From: Pythium myriotylum
Lineage: Eukaryota > Oomycota > Peronosporomycetes > Pythiales > Pythiaceae
Assembly (NCBI GenBank): GCA_023091665.1
Contig: JALJCQ010000009.1
Coordinates: 620,001 to 684,000, forward strand
Length of the DNA: 64,000 nt
Direction: 5' to 3'
Shown here piece by piece: positions 1-11,358 of this stretch. The notes under the pieces are model-generated. The model was not told where the DNA came from and ran no database searches. It saw nothing but the letters and a program-made list of their open reading frames with translations. The position numbers were made by a program, and so were the translations under genes. Numbering within the stretch: position 1 is the stretch's first letter; the number at the start of each line of letters is the position of its first letter.

Positions 1-2832
1 TGGCTTGAGGATCTCCGCGACCACGAGCCGGATCCACTCGGCTTGCTGCAGACCGTCGTTCGCTGCAATGAACTCGGCTGTCGTGCTTGAGAGCCCAACG
101 ACGGTCTGCTTGGTCGACCCCCAGTGGACCGGACAGCCGAACAGGTACACCACGAATCCCGACACCGACTTGCGATCCTGCAGATCGTTGGCCCAGTCGG
201 CGTCGGTGGACACGCGCAGGCCGTCTTCGTCTGTTGGCTGCAGCACGAGCTCGAGCTCCTTCGTGCGCCGCAGGTACCGCAGCACGTGCTTGGCCGCCGT
301 CCACGCGAGGCGGCGTGGTTTCGAGCTGTGTCGAGCGAGCTGGTTCACCGCAAACGATAAGTCCGGCCGGGATACGCGCGCAAGGTAGAGAAGGCTGCCA
401 ACAACTTGGCGGTACGGCTTGTTGCGCATGTACTCGGTCTCTTCCGCCGACGGCTCGTCCGCGAGCGTGTCGAGCCGAGTCTTCGGCACCATCGGTGTGT
501 GCGTCGTCCTCGCCTCGTCCATCGCGAACCTGTGGAGCGTCTCGGCCGCGTATGCCGCCTGCGAGAGTCGAATCGCGTCTCCCGTTCGCCGCAGGCGCAT
601 GCCGAGGAAGCTCGCCGGCTCGCCGAGGTCCTTGACCAGGTACTTCTTGCTCAGCGCGACCATGAGATGAAGCACGTGCTCTTCTTGCTGGTGCGCCACC
701 AGGATGTCATCCACGTACAGACACACGAGCAAGAGGCTTCCGTCAACGTGCTTGTAGTACAGGCACGCGTCGCCGGTGGTCGGCTTCAGCCCGTACTCGC
801 AAAGGAACCGGTCGACCTCCAGGTTCCACTCGCGCCCCGCTTGCTTGAGCCCATACAACGCCTTTTTGAGTCGCCAGACCTTGTGTTCTTGCCCTGGTTC
901 CTCAAAGCCCTTGACCTGCTTCACGTACACGGTCTCCTTGAGCGCGGCCTTGAGGTACGCCGCCGGCACATCGCCTTGGCGCATGCACATCTTGAACTTG
1001 ACGACGATCACGAGGAAGACCTTGACGCAGACGAGGTCCACTACAGGCGCGCGCGTCTCCACGTAGTCTTCAAGGTAGACCTGCCGGTCGCCGCGCGCAC
1101 AGACGCGCACCTTGTATTTCTCGATCGTGCCGTCGGCTGCGATCTTCAGCCGGAGCTGGACGGTGTTGTCGAGTGCGCGCGCGCCGGCCGGCAGGTCCAC
1201 GAGCTCGTACGTGTCGTTGGCCACGAGCGCGCGGATCTCGACCCACGTGGCCTTCTCCCACTCGGGCCACTGCGGCGACTTGCGGGCCTCCCCCAGGTTG
1301 AGCGGCTCCTTGATGATCTCGACCAGGCAGATCAATGCCGGAGTGATCCGCTTGGCGGCGATCCGTTCGGAACGGCGACGCGCCGTTCTCGTGCTCTCGA
1401 TCGGGGCGTCTTCGATCTCGGGCGTCACTCTGCCATCTCGCACGCGTCTCTCGAGCTGCCGCATCGCCCTGGCGGCTCGTTCCATGGCGGCTGGGTCCCT
1501 TGGCGACGTGTCTGCGAGAGACGGCGGTTCTTCGAACGCTTCCTCGGCTTCGTCTGAGTCGAACTCGCCCTCTGCCGAATTCTCTCCTCCCCTTTCTGCC
1601 GGCGGCGGCTCGTCATCGTCGCTCGGCAGAACCACCTCGTCGTAAAGCGTTCGGTCGAGAGGCATGACGCCGGCGCTCTCGCGGATCCGCTTGACGTCGC
1701 CCGGCACAAAGACCTTGTAGCCGACGAAAGCACCCAGGTCGCCGCGTCCATCAAAGCGGAACCGTTTCCTGCGGATCTTCTCTGGGACGCGGATCACAAC
1801 GGATTGGCCGAACACTGGGACTTGGCGCAGGTTTGGTCGCGTTCCGAAGATCTGCTCGTGTGGCGTCACCGTCTCACCTCTCTGCGGAACGCGGTTGCGA
1901 ATGTATGCAGCGTGGAGCAGCGCGTCCTCCCACATGTAGTGGGGCAGGTGGCTCTCAATCAGCATCGCGCACGCCATCTCAGAGACCGTGCGGATCATCC
2001 GCTCGGCGACTCCGTTCTGGCTGCTGCGGTACCGGACTGAGTGCTGGTGGTGGAGGCCGCGGGCGGCGATCAGCTTGCGGAAGTTCTCTGTGTTGAACTC
2101 TCCGCCGCCGTCCGTGCGCACGATCTTCAGCTCCTTGGCCGGTACGTTGGCCTGGCGCTCGATGTACGCGAGGAACTCCTTGATCTTCTGATCCGCTTCG
2201 TCCTTGGTGCGCAGGCCGAAGACGCGGACGTACCCGCGCCACACAGCGACCATGAAATACCTCGAGCCGTGGTACGAGCGGTGGATCGGGCCCGCGAGAT
2301 CGAAACAGCAGACGCTATCGGCTGCCTCCTGCGAACTCGACCTCTCGCGCGGCGCCGGTGCCTCGGTCACCTTGGCTCGCGCGCACGCCGTGCACATCGA
2401 CGGCGTCGGTCCGGGCGCCAACAACACGCCGTCGACCGCCGCGCTCGCCGCCAGCCGTCGACACGCGCCGTAGTTGAGGTGGCCCATCCGCCGATGGATC
2501 ACCTCGAGCGTCGTGGCATTCGGATCTCGTCGCGAGCGAGTGAGGAGCGCGGCGCGGGAAGGCGCGTCGGCAGGCGACGTCGGTGTCAGCACGCGATAGA
2601 TGCCGTTCGACGCAACAATCTCGAAGACGTCGGGCTCACGGTTGCCGTTCGGTATGATCTTCTGCAGGTGCAAGTCTCCGACCGTGCCGATCTCGATGGT
2701 GCGGCCGTCCGCGACTTGGAATCGCTTGGGCGGTGAGATCGTGCGCGTGTTTCGTGACGAGGATCGCTGGCCCGTCAGGTGGTACGACGCGCCGGAGTCC
2801 ACGATGACCTCGGCCCACCTGACGCCGGCTCC
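1..2832 (-). CDS. copia pol (protease-integrase-RT-RNase H), partial
   Basis: The frame is open without a stop from the codon after the gag TGA to the window edge, and is in the same frame as gag. Landmarks in order: protease active site DSGASYHLTG (about 2770-2799); integrase zinc finger around MGHLNYGAC and CTACARAK (about 2375-2500); integrase core RTDGGGEF (about 2100-2120) followed by HSVRYRSQNGVAERM; reverse transcriptase motifs KALYGLKQAGREWN (about 825-866) and YVDD (706-717); RNase H DADWAND...RKSVSG (about 160-204). The C-terminal end of RNase H lies at the window start and the stop codon is outside. The pol function is copying and integrating the element. It has no start of its own and would be made by suppression of the single TGA after gag, or not at all. 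Confidence 0.92.
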
Positions 2833-4341
2833 TCATTCCGAATCCTCCTCGACGGCCTTGAGCGCGGCGTCCAGCAGCGGCGTCGACTTCGCGTGGCGCT
2901 CGTGGTACTTAGGGCATTGCGGGTCGGCTGCGACGTGACCGCGACCTCTGCATCCGTAGCACAGCGTCTTGTCGGTGATTGGCCAGGGCGGTGGGACGTA
3001 CCCGCCGCCGGCTTCCGTCTTGATCGGGTGCTCGGTCTTGCCTCTCTTCTTTGCCGGCTTGCGCTTGCGGTCGGCGATCACGGCGTGCGCGCTCGCCACG
3101 GCTTTGCCGCCGTCGGTCTTCGCCCGCTTGGCCGCTGGCGGGTTTCCCGAGGGCTTGGCGCTCTTCGCCACGCCGTCCGACCGGTCGTACAGGCTCAAGA
3201 ACTCGACGAGACCGTCGAGCGTCTGCAGCGAAGGGACCTTCTGGCGCTTGTCGTTGGTCTCGAAGACCCGAAGCTGCTTGGTCTCGGCCGGGCACGCCGA
3301 GCTGACGAAGGCCGCGAGCGCCGCCGCCGCGTTCGTCTCGACGTGGACGCTGCCTGGCAGCGCGTCGGCCATGTTGCGCAGCCGCTGCGCGTACATCTCG
3401 TACGACTCGGCTTGGTCGCGCCGCGCCTGCTTGATCCGGTCGCGGATCGCGTCCTCGCCGATCTTCGTTGAGTACTTGTCGACCAGAAGCCGCAGCGCCT
3501 CGCGGACCGTCAAGTTCTCCGTCGAGGCCCAGATCCGATCGAACCAGGCTGCTGCTTCCTGGGCCAAGTACGCAAGGAGTATGCTGCACTTGGCGCCTTC
3601 CGTCCACCGGTGCGCGTCGCGGAGTTGCGCGCCGATGAGCTGGCTGCCGAACTCCGTCGCCCAAAGTCGCGCACCCGCGTCAAAGTCCCCCGGCTTGATC
3701 CGGCCGTCGAACTGGCGGATCGTGAGGTGCTTTGGGTTCGGCTTCCCGCCGAGAGGGAGATGGGCGATGGCACGCGCGCGGTGGTCCACAGTGGAGCGCC
3801 TGTCTGCCGCGAAGTGCCCGCGGTCTTCGATGTCGTCATCGCGATCGCCGTCGTCGCCGCCGTCGTCACCTTCGTCGTCGTCGTTTCCGTCGCCGCCTCC
3901 GTCACCTCCGTCGAGTCCGGCGATGTCGTGCTCGTCGTCGCTTACGTCGCCTGGGCCGTCGCCTTCGTCGTCGTCGCTCGGCTCGGGTTCGGCTTAGTGT
4001 CGGCCACGCGGCTGCGGGCGCGCGCGAGCGACGATTTTCTTCGGCTTGGACCGCTTGCCCGTTGTCTTGCCCGAGGCCTTGCGGGGGCGACCCACCCGTT
4101 GCACTTGTGGCGGCGTTGGACGCGGCGCAGGCAGGGCGACCGGCGGAGCTGCTGGCGTGTTGGTGCGGCGCGTGCTGGCGCGAGTCGCGCGAGCTGGGAC
4201 CGCAGCCGGCGCGACGGCCGGCGAGGGAGGGACAATACGACGGGCGGCAGGCTGCCCGCGGGCCGGCGTAATCGGCGGCGCAGCGGCTCGCACCGGGGTG
4301 ACGGTCGTGGAGGTGGGCGATCGGCGCGTGGTGACCGACAT
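2833..4341 (-). pseudogene. copia gag (nucleocapsid), interrupted by TAA
   Basis: Starting at the ATG at 4341 the frame gives a basic, Pro/Ala/Arg-rich leader of about 115 residues, then a TAA (3994-3996), then in the same frame an Asp/Gly-rich acidic stretch and the gag core. The core has the helical UBN2/retrotrans_gag look (WFDRIW..., YAQRLRNMADALPG). A zinc knuckle CYGCRGRGHVAADPQC near 2930-2965 is of CCHC type with slightly unusual last spacing. The frame ends at TGA 2833-2835. There is no ATG between the TAA and the core, so the core would need readthrough or an alternative start; the copy is probably disabled at this point. Confidence 0.8.
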
Positions 4342-4771
4342 GGGAGCGAACACGACTCTTAATCTGTTGGACCGCAAAGGACTTGAGCGAAGCAATGCAA
4401 ATCCACTTGTGTTCTCTCGGTTATCCTAGCGTCCTGCGGTCCTCTTTTCTTCTGACCTCGTCGAATCTGGCGCAGCACGGCCTGCGGGAACAAACAACTT
4501 GGTTGTGGGCCGAGCTCATCTGCATCACGGGACCTGTGTCCCGTGATGGCGTGAAACTCACCTCGCACGACAGCCCGCACTTCCGATCGGCAGAACCCCT
4601 GCTGGCCCCACGCAGGAGCAGCCGCTTGACCGCACGTGATCTTGACCCAACAGGGCTCACGACGCTGCTAGTGTTCGGCAAGGGGCGCTGGAAGCCCGTC
4701 GCGGTCTTCGCTGTTGTGGTGCGCGACGTAGTCCATCGACGCCTGGACGCGCAAGAAGAACCGTTCTCGCG
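4342..4771. other. Probable leader/LTR side of the copia element
   Basis: This is the 5' side of the copia element on the minus strand and should hold the untranslated leader and perhaps the 5' LTR. Without the other LTR it cannot be delimited. Short open frames on both strands show no recognisable protein. Confidence 0.3.
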
Positions 4772-5061
4772 TTCCTCGAGGACGTCGTGGCTGGTGTCGT
4801 CAAGGACTATCTGGAGCACTAGGAGCCGCGCGTGCGCATCAGCGTCGCCAAGCTGATCGGCGCACTCGCGCGGCTAGATCTTGAGTGGACCACGAAGAAG
4901 TTCACGCCACTGGTCGTCGAATCCGTGCAGTTGCGATCGCCGGACTTTGAAGAGAATGGTTTCGAGGAGCTCGACGTTAACATCAGCGTGAGTCGCTCAC
5001 TGGAAGATCTCATGCCGGCACGCCTCGCACGCCCTCCACGCCGCACCGTGTGGACGACGTG
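4772..5061 (+). pseudogene. Remnant of a HEAT/ARM-like gene, broken by TAG
   Basis: A single plus-strand frame reads FLEDVVAGVVKDYLEH, then TAG (4820-4822), then continues EPRVRISVAKLIGALARL and VNISVSRSLEDL, closing at a TGA near 5060. The amphipathic helix-turn-helix pattern around the stop (VVKDYLEH / EPRVRISVAKLIGALA) looks like a HEAT or ARM repeat of a larger conserved protein. No upstream exon or start is visible in this frame. I read it as an exon-sized fragment stranded between two mobile elements. The parent gene is not recognised. Confidence 0.35.
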
Positions 5062-5335
5062 AGCGGATGGAAGGCGCTGGAGAGCTCGCTGTCAGCGTTT
5101 AAGTACAAAGTCAACGGAGACAATGGAGCGTGATAATGCCACAGGTTGAGCTATCACGCATGTGGTCTGCTCTCCTCTAGAACCGTCGAACTCAAATGTA
5201 TTACAAATGTCCAATACACACCATGCAATATATCTAGTCATATACAATATTCGTTGCTGCGTGGGGTCTGTTTTCCAATACAACTGAAGCCAGAAGCGGT
5301 GGCGGTTAGACCAACGACCGGGTTGGTTCACAAGC
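5062..5335. other. AT-rich 3' flank of the hAT transposase
   Basis: No gene seen. The stretch is AT-richer than its surroundings and lies downstream of the hAT transposase stop, so it probably contains that element's 3' untranslated part and terminal inverted repeat. I could not pair it convincingly with the other side to define element ends. Confidence 0.3.
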
Positions 5336-7794
5336 TCACATATTATCAGATTGAGAGAGCAGTGACTCTTCCACGACACAATCGAAGCTCTCCGCTTGAG
5401 AGATATGTCTTGCGAGGTCCACTTTGTCTCCTTTTAGCGCCCCATAATTGATGTAGATGAAGACTAAAAGCTCGACTTTGTCAACCGAAAGCCGATTGCG
5501 TTTCTTGGTATGGATATGGTTGTAAATGCTCCAGGCTCGTTCACTGGCAGCTGACGAAGTCGGTAGTGCAAACACCACATCGGCGATCTTGCCAAGTTTG
5601 GGGAATTCCCTGCGAACTGACTTCCAATAGCTCCGGGGACTGGTTTTTTGGAGCCCTGATTCTTCAGATTTGACTTCAGCGAATTCAAAGAGCTGGGATT
5701 TCAAGTCTTCCACTTCCGAAGGCATAATCAGTCCTTTATCGAGTGCAAACTGGACCGCCGCAGCACGTGTCTTTCGCTCGTCTCCTGGCTCAAAGTCTTC
5801 AAGGTTAGTTCTTGGGTCCAAGAAAAACGCAATCGCCATTGCGTTCGTGTGGACGTAAGCCCATCGGTGCCGTATTTTCTCGCGAAAAAACCTTTCGAGG
5901 ACACCAGGGATTATTGGCGTCGCTCGTTGATACCCTTTGGAATAGACAGACTCAGGTGGCTCGACTTCTTCAGTGGATTCTGCTCCAGCGACGTTGGCAT
6001 CACTGCTTTGGGCCACGGCATTCGCGACTTCACCTCGTCTTGGCTGATAGGCTTCATGGTGCAGCAGACTACGAAACCACTTGTACACACCTGACGCATA
6101 CTCTGAGTCGGACTCCAGTTTCCCGAGAGCACTTCGTATTGGCCTGATCAATAAAACAACTGCGCGAAGCTTCTCCCAGAAACCCCCATCTTCTACAAGT
6201 GCAGTCATGTAGGCGAGCTTCTCGCGAGATTGTACTTTCCGTGTGTACCTTTTACGGAGATTAGCGTAGTGTGGGGCTGTCAGCAGCTCAAACAGTGCTT
6301 CACGATTGGCAAGTACATTTCCAAACAGTTGAATACCGAGTACCATCGAGTTGGAACAGGGAGCGTAAGGCCGCTTCTCTTCTCAACGTTAGCACGAATA
6401 GTCTCGAGATTTTCGCGGAAAGTATCGAGAAGGCCGACGTGGTCGCGCACGAACCGAGACAGCTCGACGCAATTCAACTGAACTTTCTTGAGCACTTCAT
6501 GAGCAAAGAGGTTCTGCATGAGCAGGTTCAGCACATGCGCGGCACAGCCGCCGCCCACGATAGCGAGATGAGATAGTTTGCCCCACATACTCGTCATATT
6601 GGCAGCATTGTCGGTGACGATGCCGACCACACGAGCTGAAGTCTCGCTTTGGATTTCTTGAATCACTTTCTCCACTTGAGCAGCTATATTTTCTGCGGTA
6701 TGCGCCGCCGAACCAGAAGCCCATGATGACCAGAACAACGACGGCATTTCAGGAGCGACGACCATGAAGTTGACGATCTTGGACCCATTAGGATCCGTCC
6801 AACCGTCCGTCGCAATTGAAACAAACTGTTGCTCGTTGATTTTTGCGACGACGCGTTGGCGCATGTTGCTGGCGACGTCGCACAGCACTGCCTCGGTGAG
6901 GTATTGGCGGGGTGGTGGTTTAATTCCAGGGGCTAATATCTGGATAAACTCTTTAAACACGGTTGCGTCAAGAATTGAGAATGGTAGTGCACACACGACG
7001 ACGAGTTCAACGAGCAGCAAATTAAATGTTGCCTGGTCGATGGGGCAAGCAGTTGGCTTTGACGGCGGATCGGCCATTGCTTGCGAAGCAGCCTGTCTAC
7101 CGGCGTCAGGCGTAGGTGTTGTGCCGGTTTGACTTGCAGCCAGGGTCAGATCGTTCTTAATGCGTGTTGGAATGCGTTTGCAGTGACGGAGCACGTGTGT
7201 GGCCATGTTGCCACCTGGTCTAGGGTCGTTGAGCGGCTTAGTGCAGTACTTACACATGGCCAAATTCTTGCCTTTTTCCTTTCTTTTGTGGAAGTGCACC
7301 CACACTTCGTCTGGAGGTCTCCCTTGCTGTGCACGTCCATTTTTGTCTGGAGATCTCCCTGGTGCGACTTGAGGATGTGTTGGCGTTGACGTCTGTCGGC
7401 GTGGCGATCTGCGGAGCGCTGCGGGCGTTGGTGGTTGAGATCGCGTCACCCCAGGTGTCACAGGCGAACAAGTCTGAGCATGAACACGCGACGACCGTCG
7501 AGGTGTTGCATCAGGCGTTTGATGCAACACCGCACCAGAGACCGGCGCAGACGATGTGGTCCCAGATGGGCGAGGAGCTACAGGTGGCCTGGCCGATGTG
7601 GTTGGCATTCGTGGCGGCGAATTGGATGCTACTCTCTTTGTTGGTGTAGCGCGGGGTGGTTCTTGATCACTGGACTGGTTATCGAAATAGAGAATTCGTT
7701 GGATCGATTGGGGATCTGGATTCGGTGGTCTACTCCCTTGGCGGTCGCTTCCAGCGCTGAGAGGCTCCGCCCCGTTGAGAACTGCCCTATCCAT
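5336..7794 (-). mobile_element. hAT-family transposase, one frameshift
   Basis: Two overlapping minus-strand frames make one hAT transposase. The first (from ATG 7794 to 6280) has a Pro/Thr-rich leader, a BED-type zinc finger (CKYC...HVLRHC), the DUF659/RNase H-like catalytic core with the Asp-bearing segments IATDGWTD and GIVTDNAANM, and the TRWYS segment. The second frame (6346 down to the TGA at 5336) carries the remainder and ends with the hAT dimerisation region (PTSSAASERAWSIYNHIH). The join requires one shift of frame between about 6300 and 6330, so this copy is most likely inactive. The product would cut and paste DNA with 8-bp target duplications, as known for the family. Terminal repeats were not identified. 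Confidence 0.9.
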
Positions 7795-8554
7795 GCTGCT
7801 TATTTCTTGATGTACGTTGGAGGATATACAGCGACGCCCACGATCGAAGTGAATTGCCTCGTGCGATATCGACAGTATCGACAATAGATTCCAAGTACAA
7901 ATTGCATCCACAGCCAACGTCAGTCAGTTGGCCTTTGGTGGATGACACGATGCTAATCAAAGACGTGATTGGATACTTTCAGTTGAAAACAGCCAATGAC
8001 AAGTTTTGAAGACTTTTGGAGGATTTTGCACACTTCAGAATAGTTTTGAACACTTTTGGACATTTTGGACATTCAGAATACTTCATATCCGAAAACATCC
8101 CTAGATGGGTTCGACCCCCCTGTCGCACACGGATTACTGTTTGTTACCCGCCGCCAAAGATTAGTCGGGAAGCAGTTCTTAACGACATAGCCAGACGGGT
8201 CGCCACATGTCGCATACGGATTACTGTCTCGGCGCTCGTGTCGCCGGCACCCACCCAGTGGAGAAATGAGCTCCTCGCACGAGACGCCGACGGCCGCCGC
8301 GCTCACTCGGCGACTGCTGAGCGGCGACGCGATTGCAGAGGCCGACGCGCGAGACGACGGCGCGCGCGCTCGCGAAAGAATGGGCGCAAACGGCCTCGAG
8401 GAAGCCGAGAAACCCGCGAAACCTCCCACGGGCGACGCGCAATGCAACTTCGAGAGGTATCGCGACGAGCCCAAGCAAACCGGAAGCCGAACAGTGCGCG
8501 GCGGCAGCAGCAGCAGAACTGACACGTGGTGGTGGTGACAGCACGTTTCGGTTT
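7795..8554. other. Intergenic: hAT flank and 5' region of hydrolase copy 1
   Basis: The left part (about 7985-8090) is a run of imperfect short repeats built on ACTTTTGGA/TTTTGGACATT. Two imperfect direct repeats of about 24 bp, each ending in ACGGATTACTGT, lie near 8122-8146 and 8203-8227. The part from 8260 to 8554 is GC-rich and leads into the first exon of the next gene. It contains a 90-codon ATG frame (8266-8538) without recognisable features, which I do not call a gene. Confidence 0.4.
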
Positions 8555-11037
8555 ATGACGGAGCGGCGGCTCCAGCGCCGGTACCGAGGCGTTTACAAGC
8601 AGGTAAGGACCCTCTTCGGGCCGTAAACAACTCCTGGACCGACACTGTCGTTGCTGGCTCGTAGTACTCGTTCACGACACAGCTGGTGACGTGGGCCGTC
8701 GCCATTTACACGCTCTCGATTCTCGCGACGTTTGCCTTTGGCGCTTCCTGTAGGACTTTCTGTTGGACTCGCGGGGCTTGTTTAATCACTGCGCTAAACG
8801 CGTGACCGCCTTTCTCCTTGTCTCTACAGATACGTCGACTGATGGAAGCACCAGTGTCACGTCCGAGAGTGTTTTCTACGCCGTGCTCGTGATCGTCGTG
8901 CTCTACATCTTTGTGCGCGTTGCGCTCATCATCCGATGGCTCATGTACTGGATCATCATTGCAATGATGCTCGGCTACGCGCTGACTGGAGAAGTTGGAG
9001 CCATCTTCTGGCTCAACGACAATGACAAACTCACAAAGCAGCAGAAACGCATGCGCAACGGTGTCGCGATCGCGCTCGCCATCGTCGAGGTGCTCACCAT
9101 CGCGGTCTACTATTTCACACACGAAATCTACCCGTCCATGGTGCTCAAGAACAAGTTCGACACGGTCAAGTGGTGGAACGTGCTGCCGCATCCGACCAAG
9201 ACCAACACGATCTCGTACCGATCCAAGGCACGATTCTACACTAAGAAACGCAACGTGATCTCGTACTGCGGCGGGCTCGACGACCAGAACCGCCCACACG
9301 GATACGGCATGTGGACCGACTCGTCGTTCCACGGCGAGCGACTCACTGGTCAGTGGGAGCACGGCATCCCGGTGGGTCCGTACCGTAGCTTCGAGCACGG
9401 CAGCGGGTACTGCTTCGTGAACATCCGCGTGGGCTACTGCCACATCCGCAGCGAGGATCGCTCCGACGCGACGGCGATGATGCCGAAGCACTCTAGCGAC
9501 GGCATCCACTGGGGAGTGGCGAGCGTCGAGTGTTCGGTGTCGGGCGGCTTCTTCACGTTCTTGCCGGCTGTGCACCACTTGACTCCGTACAACGGCACGG
9601 ACGACGATACGCCCAAGTGCGCAGCCGATTGCGAGCCTCTGCTGCGGTCGCCGACGGACGCCGTGACGTTCCAGAGCGCGTCGTCGACGCCGCATGCAAC
9701 GCCCAAGCGACGCAAGTCGACGATGAAGCGTTTCCAGTCGGCGCGAAGGTTGTTGTACAAGGAGAACTCGTGTCCGACGATCGATCTGCCGGAGGACGAT
9801 GCGAGCGTGAGCAGTGCTGGTACAGGCGCTGGGTCTCGTGCTTCGCATCAGTCGACACCGGCAGTGGAGGAGAAAGAGGCGGTGATCTTGCTCCATGGGT
9901 ACAACTGCTCGCTGGACTACGGCATGGACCGACTGGCGCAGCTGCTGGCACTGGGCGACTTCCCGACGAGCATCCACCCGTTCGTGTTCAGTTGGCCGAG
10001 TGCGGGGTCGGCGTTGTTGTATCACGCAGCGCGCGACAATGGTGCACAGAGCGACGCGACGGCCATGGCGTTCCGCGACTTCCTCCGCAGCCTCCTGGAC
10101 GCCGGGTACACGACGATCCACTTGATCGCGCACTCGATGGGTGCACGCGTGTACTTTTACGGACTCAACCGGGGGTACTTTTGGGATCTGTTTGAGCAGA
10201 ATGAGTCGTTTGTTGGAGATGCGGACGTGATGGCAGCAGCGGCCGCTGGGCCGACGATCCCGCAGCGGCGACTTCGCATGGCGACGTTGACGCTGACGAA
10301 TGCGGACTACGAGCGTGACGATTTTGTGCGCCGTGGTGGTGGATACGACCGATCTCGTCGCATCTGTCCGATCATCACAGTGTACGCAGACAACATGGAC
10401 GGCGCGCTGTTCTTCGCGGAGATCTTTTGTCGCAAGTCGTTGTGTGGTCCTCTGGCGTACTCGCTCGGGAAGCGCGGGCACATGTTGTATCGCGACGCTG
10501 AGGATGCTGGTAGTCGCGGCGGTGCTGGCTCGTTTAGCTCGGACGACGAGTTGAGCGTGAGCGTGGGCGTGCGTCCGTACCTGACGCGTAACGAGATGGA
10601 TCTGGCGATCGCGGTGGTGAACCAGCGTGGTCAGTTCGCTGGGGTCAAGTCGTTTGCGTACAACCACGAGCGTGTGTCGACGGATGTGGGAGATTCAGAA
10701 GCAGATCGACAGTCGGCGTTGGAGTCACTGGCGCACTTGGACGACGGTCCTCGCGAGTATCTGGACATCGATGTGATCGACACGACGTGGATGGACAACA
10801 ACGTGCACTCGATCCGCCACAACTATTTCAACTTGAATCCGACGTTGGTGAGTGTTGCGATTGTGTATAGTCAGGTATGTTGCGCAGCGCTGATGGATGT
10901 GTTTTGGTTGTTAGGTCGAGGACTTGCGGTGTCTGATCGTGAATCGCGAGCGCGCGTCGTCTCGCCCCGGACTACTTAAGACTCGTGACAACGTTTATAT
11001 TTTCCTTGTAGCCCCATCACACGTCAAGAACAAGTGA
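8555..11037 (+). CDS. MORN-repeat alpha/beta hydrolase (DUF900), copy 1
   Basis: Four exons: 8555-8602, 8683-8749, 8830-10874, 10915-11037, with GT-AG introns of 80, 80 and 40 nt; the spliced frame gives 760 residues. Exon 1 encodes MTERRLQRRYRGVYKQ, matched by MTHRRLLRRYRGVYKQ in copy 2, which fixes the start. Exon 2 is one membrane helix (LVTWAVAIYTLSIL). Exon 3 adds two more hydrophobic segments, MORN-like repeats (NRPHGYGMWTDSSFHGERLTGQWEHGIPVGPY, read in pieces), a Ser/Lys-rich linker, and an alpha/beta-hydrolase domain. The domain opens with AVILLHGYNCSLDYG and has the nucleophile elbow AHSMG (Ser), as in the DUF900 family. Exon 4 gives the end VEDLRCLIVNRERA...APSHVKNK. The likely role is a membrane-bound esterase/lipase-like enzyme; the substrate is unknown. 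Confidence 0.85.
9084..10973 (+). repeat. Left arm of a 1890-bp inverted repeat
   Basis: This arm covers most of exon 3, the 40-nt intron and part of exon 4 of hydrolase copy 1. It matches 12561-14450 in inverted orientation with equal length and no gap. Comparing translations on both strands I find only two mismatches: one near 9139 (CCATGG against CTATGG) and one near 10143 (GCA against GTA, Ala to Val after AHSMG). Identity stops abruptly at both ends. Confidence 0.9.
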
Positions 11038-11358
11038 TCTGGAGCCAGAGATTATGGCATTCAAGTCCCATGCTGGACGCATGCTTCACCTTCATCGGTT
11101 AGATCCTCAATGACAAGAACGACTCAGTTGATCTTTATTTTTCACAGCCGCATTTTTTGTTTTTCGAGTTTTGACCATGATGAGACCATCACTTCAGATA
11201 TCCAGCCCAAAAGTCGCGACGTGGACGACAATGTGCTGCTGAACAGTCACTTGGAACGCCGCGGCGACTCAGCTCGTATAGAACGCCCCTCTCCACAACC
11301 TGGCCGTGCCTGATCCAGCTTGGAGCTCTTGGCGAGTTCATTGACGTAGCTGGGGACC
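11038..11358. other. 3' flank of hydrolase copy 1 / promoter of dynein light chain
   Basis: No gene seen. T-rich and pyrimidine-rich runs around 11140-11175 lie about 190 bp before the dynein light chain ATG and could serve as its promoter. A 67-codon frame here has no recognisable content. Confidence 0.4.

Larger units (their letters stand above)
1..4341 (-). mobile_element. Ty1/copia LTR retrotransposon, 3' end beyond window
   Basis: The minus-strand frame holds, in the copia order, a gag with zinc knuckle, an aspartic protease, an integrase, a reverse transcriptase and an RNase H. Integrase before reverse transcriptase is diagnostic of Ty1/copia rather than Ty3. The whole frame from the first ATG (4341) to position 1 is interrupted by only two stops: TAA at 3994-3996 inside gag and TGA at 2833-2835 exactly between gag and protease. 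The pol part has no stop across 2.8 kb, so the copy is young. The 3' LTR lies outside the window, so LTR boundaries cannot be set; no primer-binding site could be recognised upstream of 4341. Confidence 0.93.

Noticed and set aside
406..1557. A 383-codon plus-strand frame opposite the copia pol region, and several similar ones to 4362
   Set aside because: Antisense to a frame with unmistakable integrase, reverse transcriptase and RNase H motifs; the openness follows from GC-rich codon use.
8266..8538. A 90-codon ATG frame upstream of hydrolase copy 1
   Set aside because: Not present upstream of copy 2, charged low-complexity composition, and not in frame with the exon 1 supported by both copies. 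At most an upstream ORF.
8706..10667. A 653-codon minus-strand frame opposite hydrolase copy 1, and its 640-codon partner at 12867-14789
   Set aside because: Both are exact antisense shadows of the hydrolase exon; composition is Arg/His/Val-rich without domains, and splice-supported sense genes occupy the same DNA.
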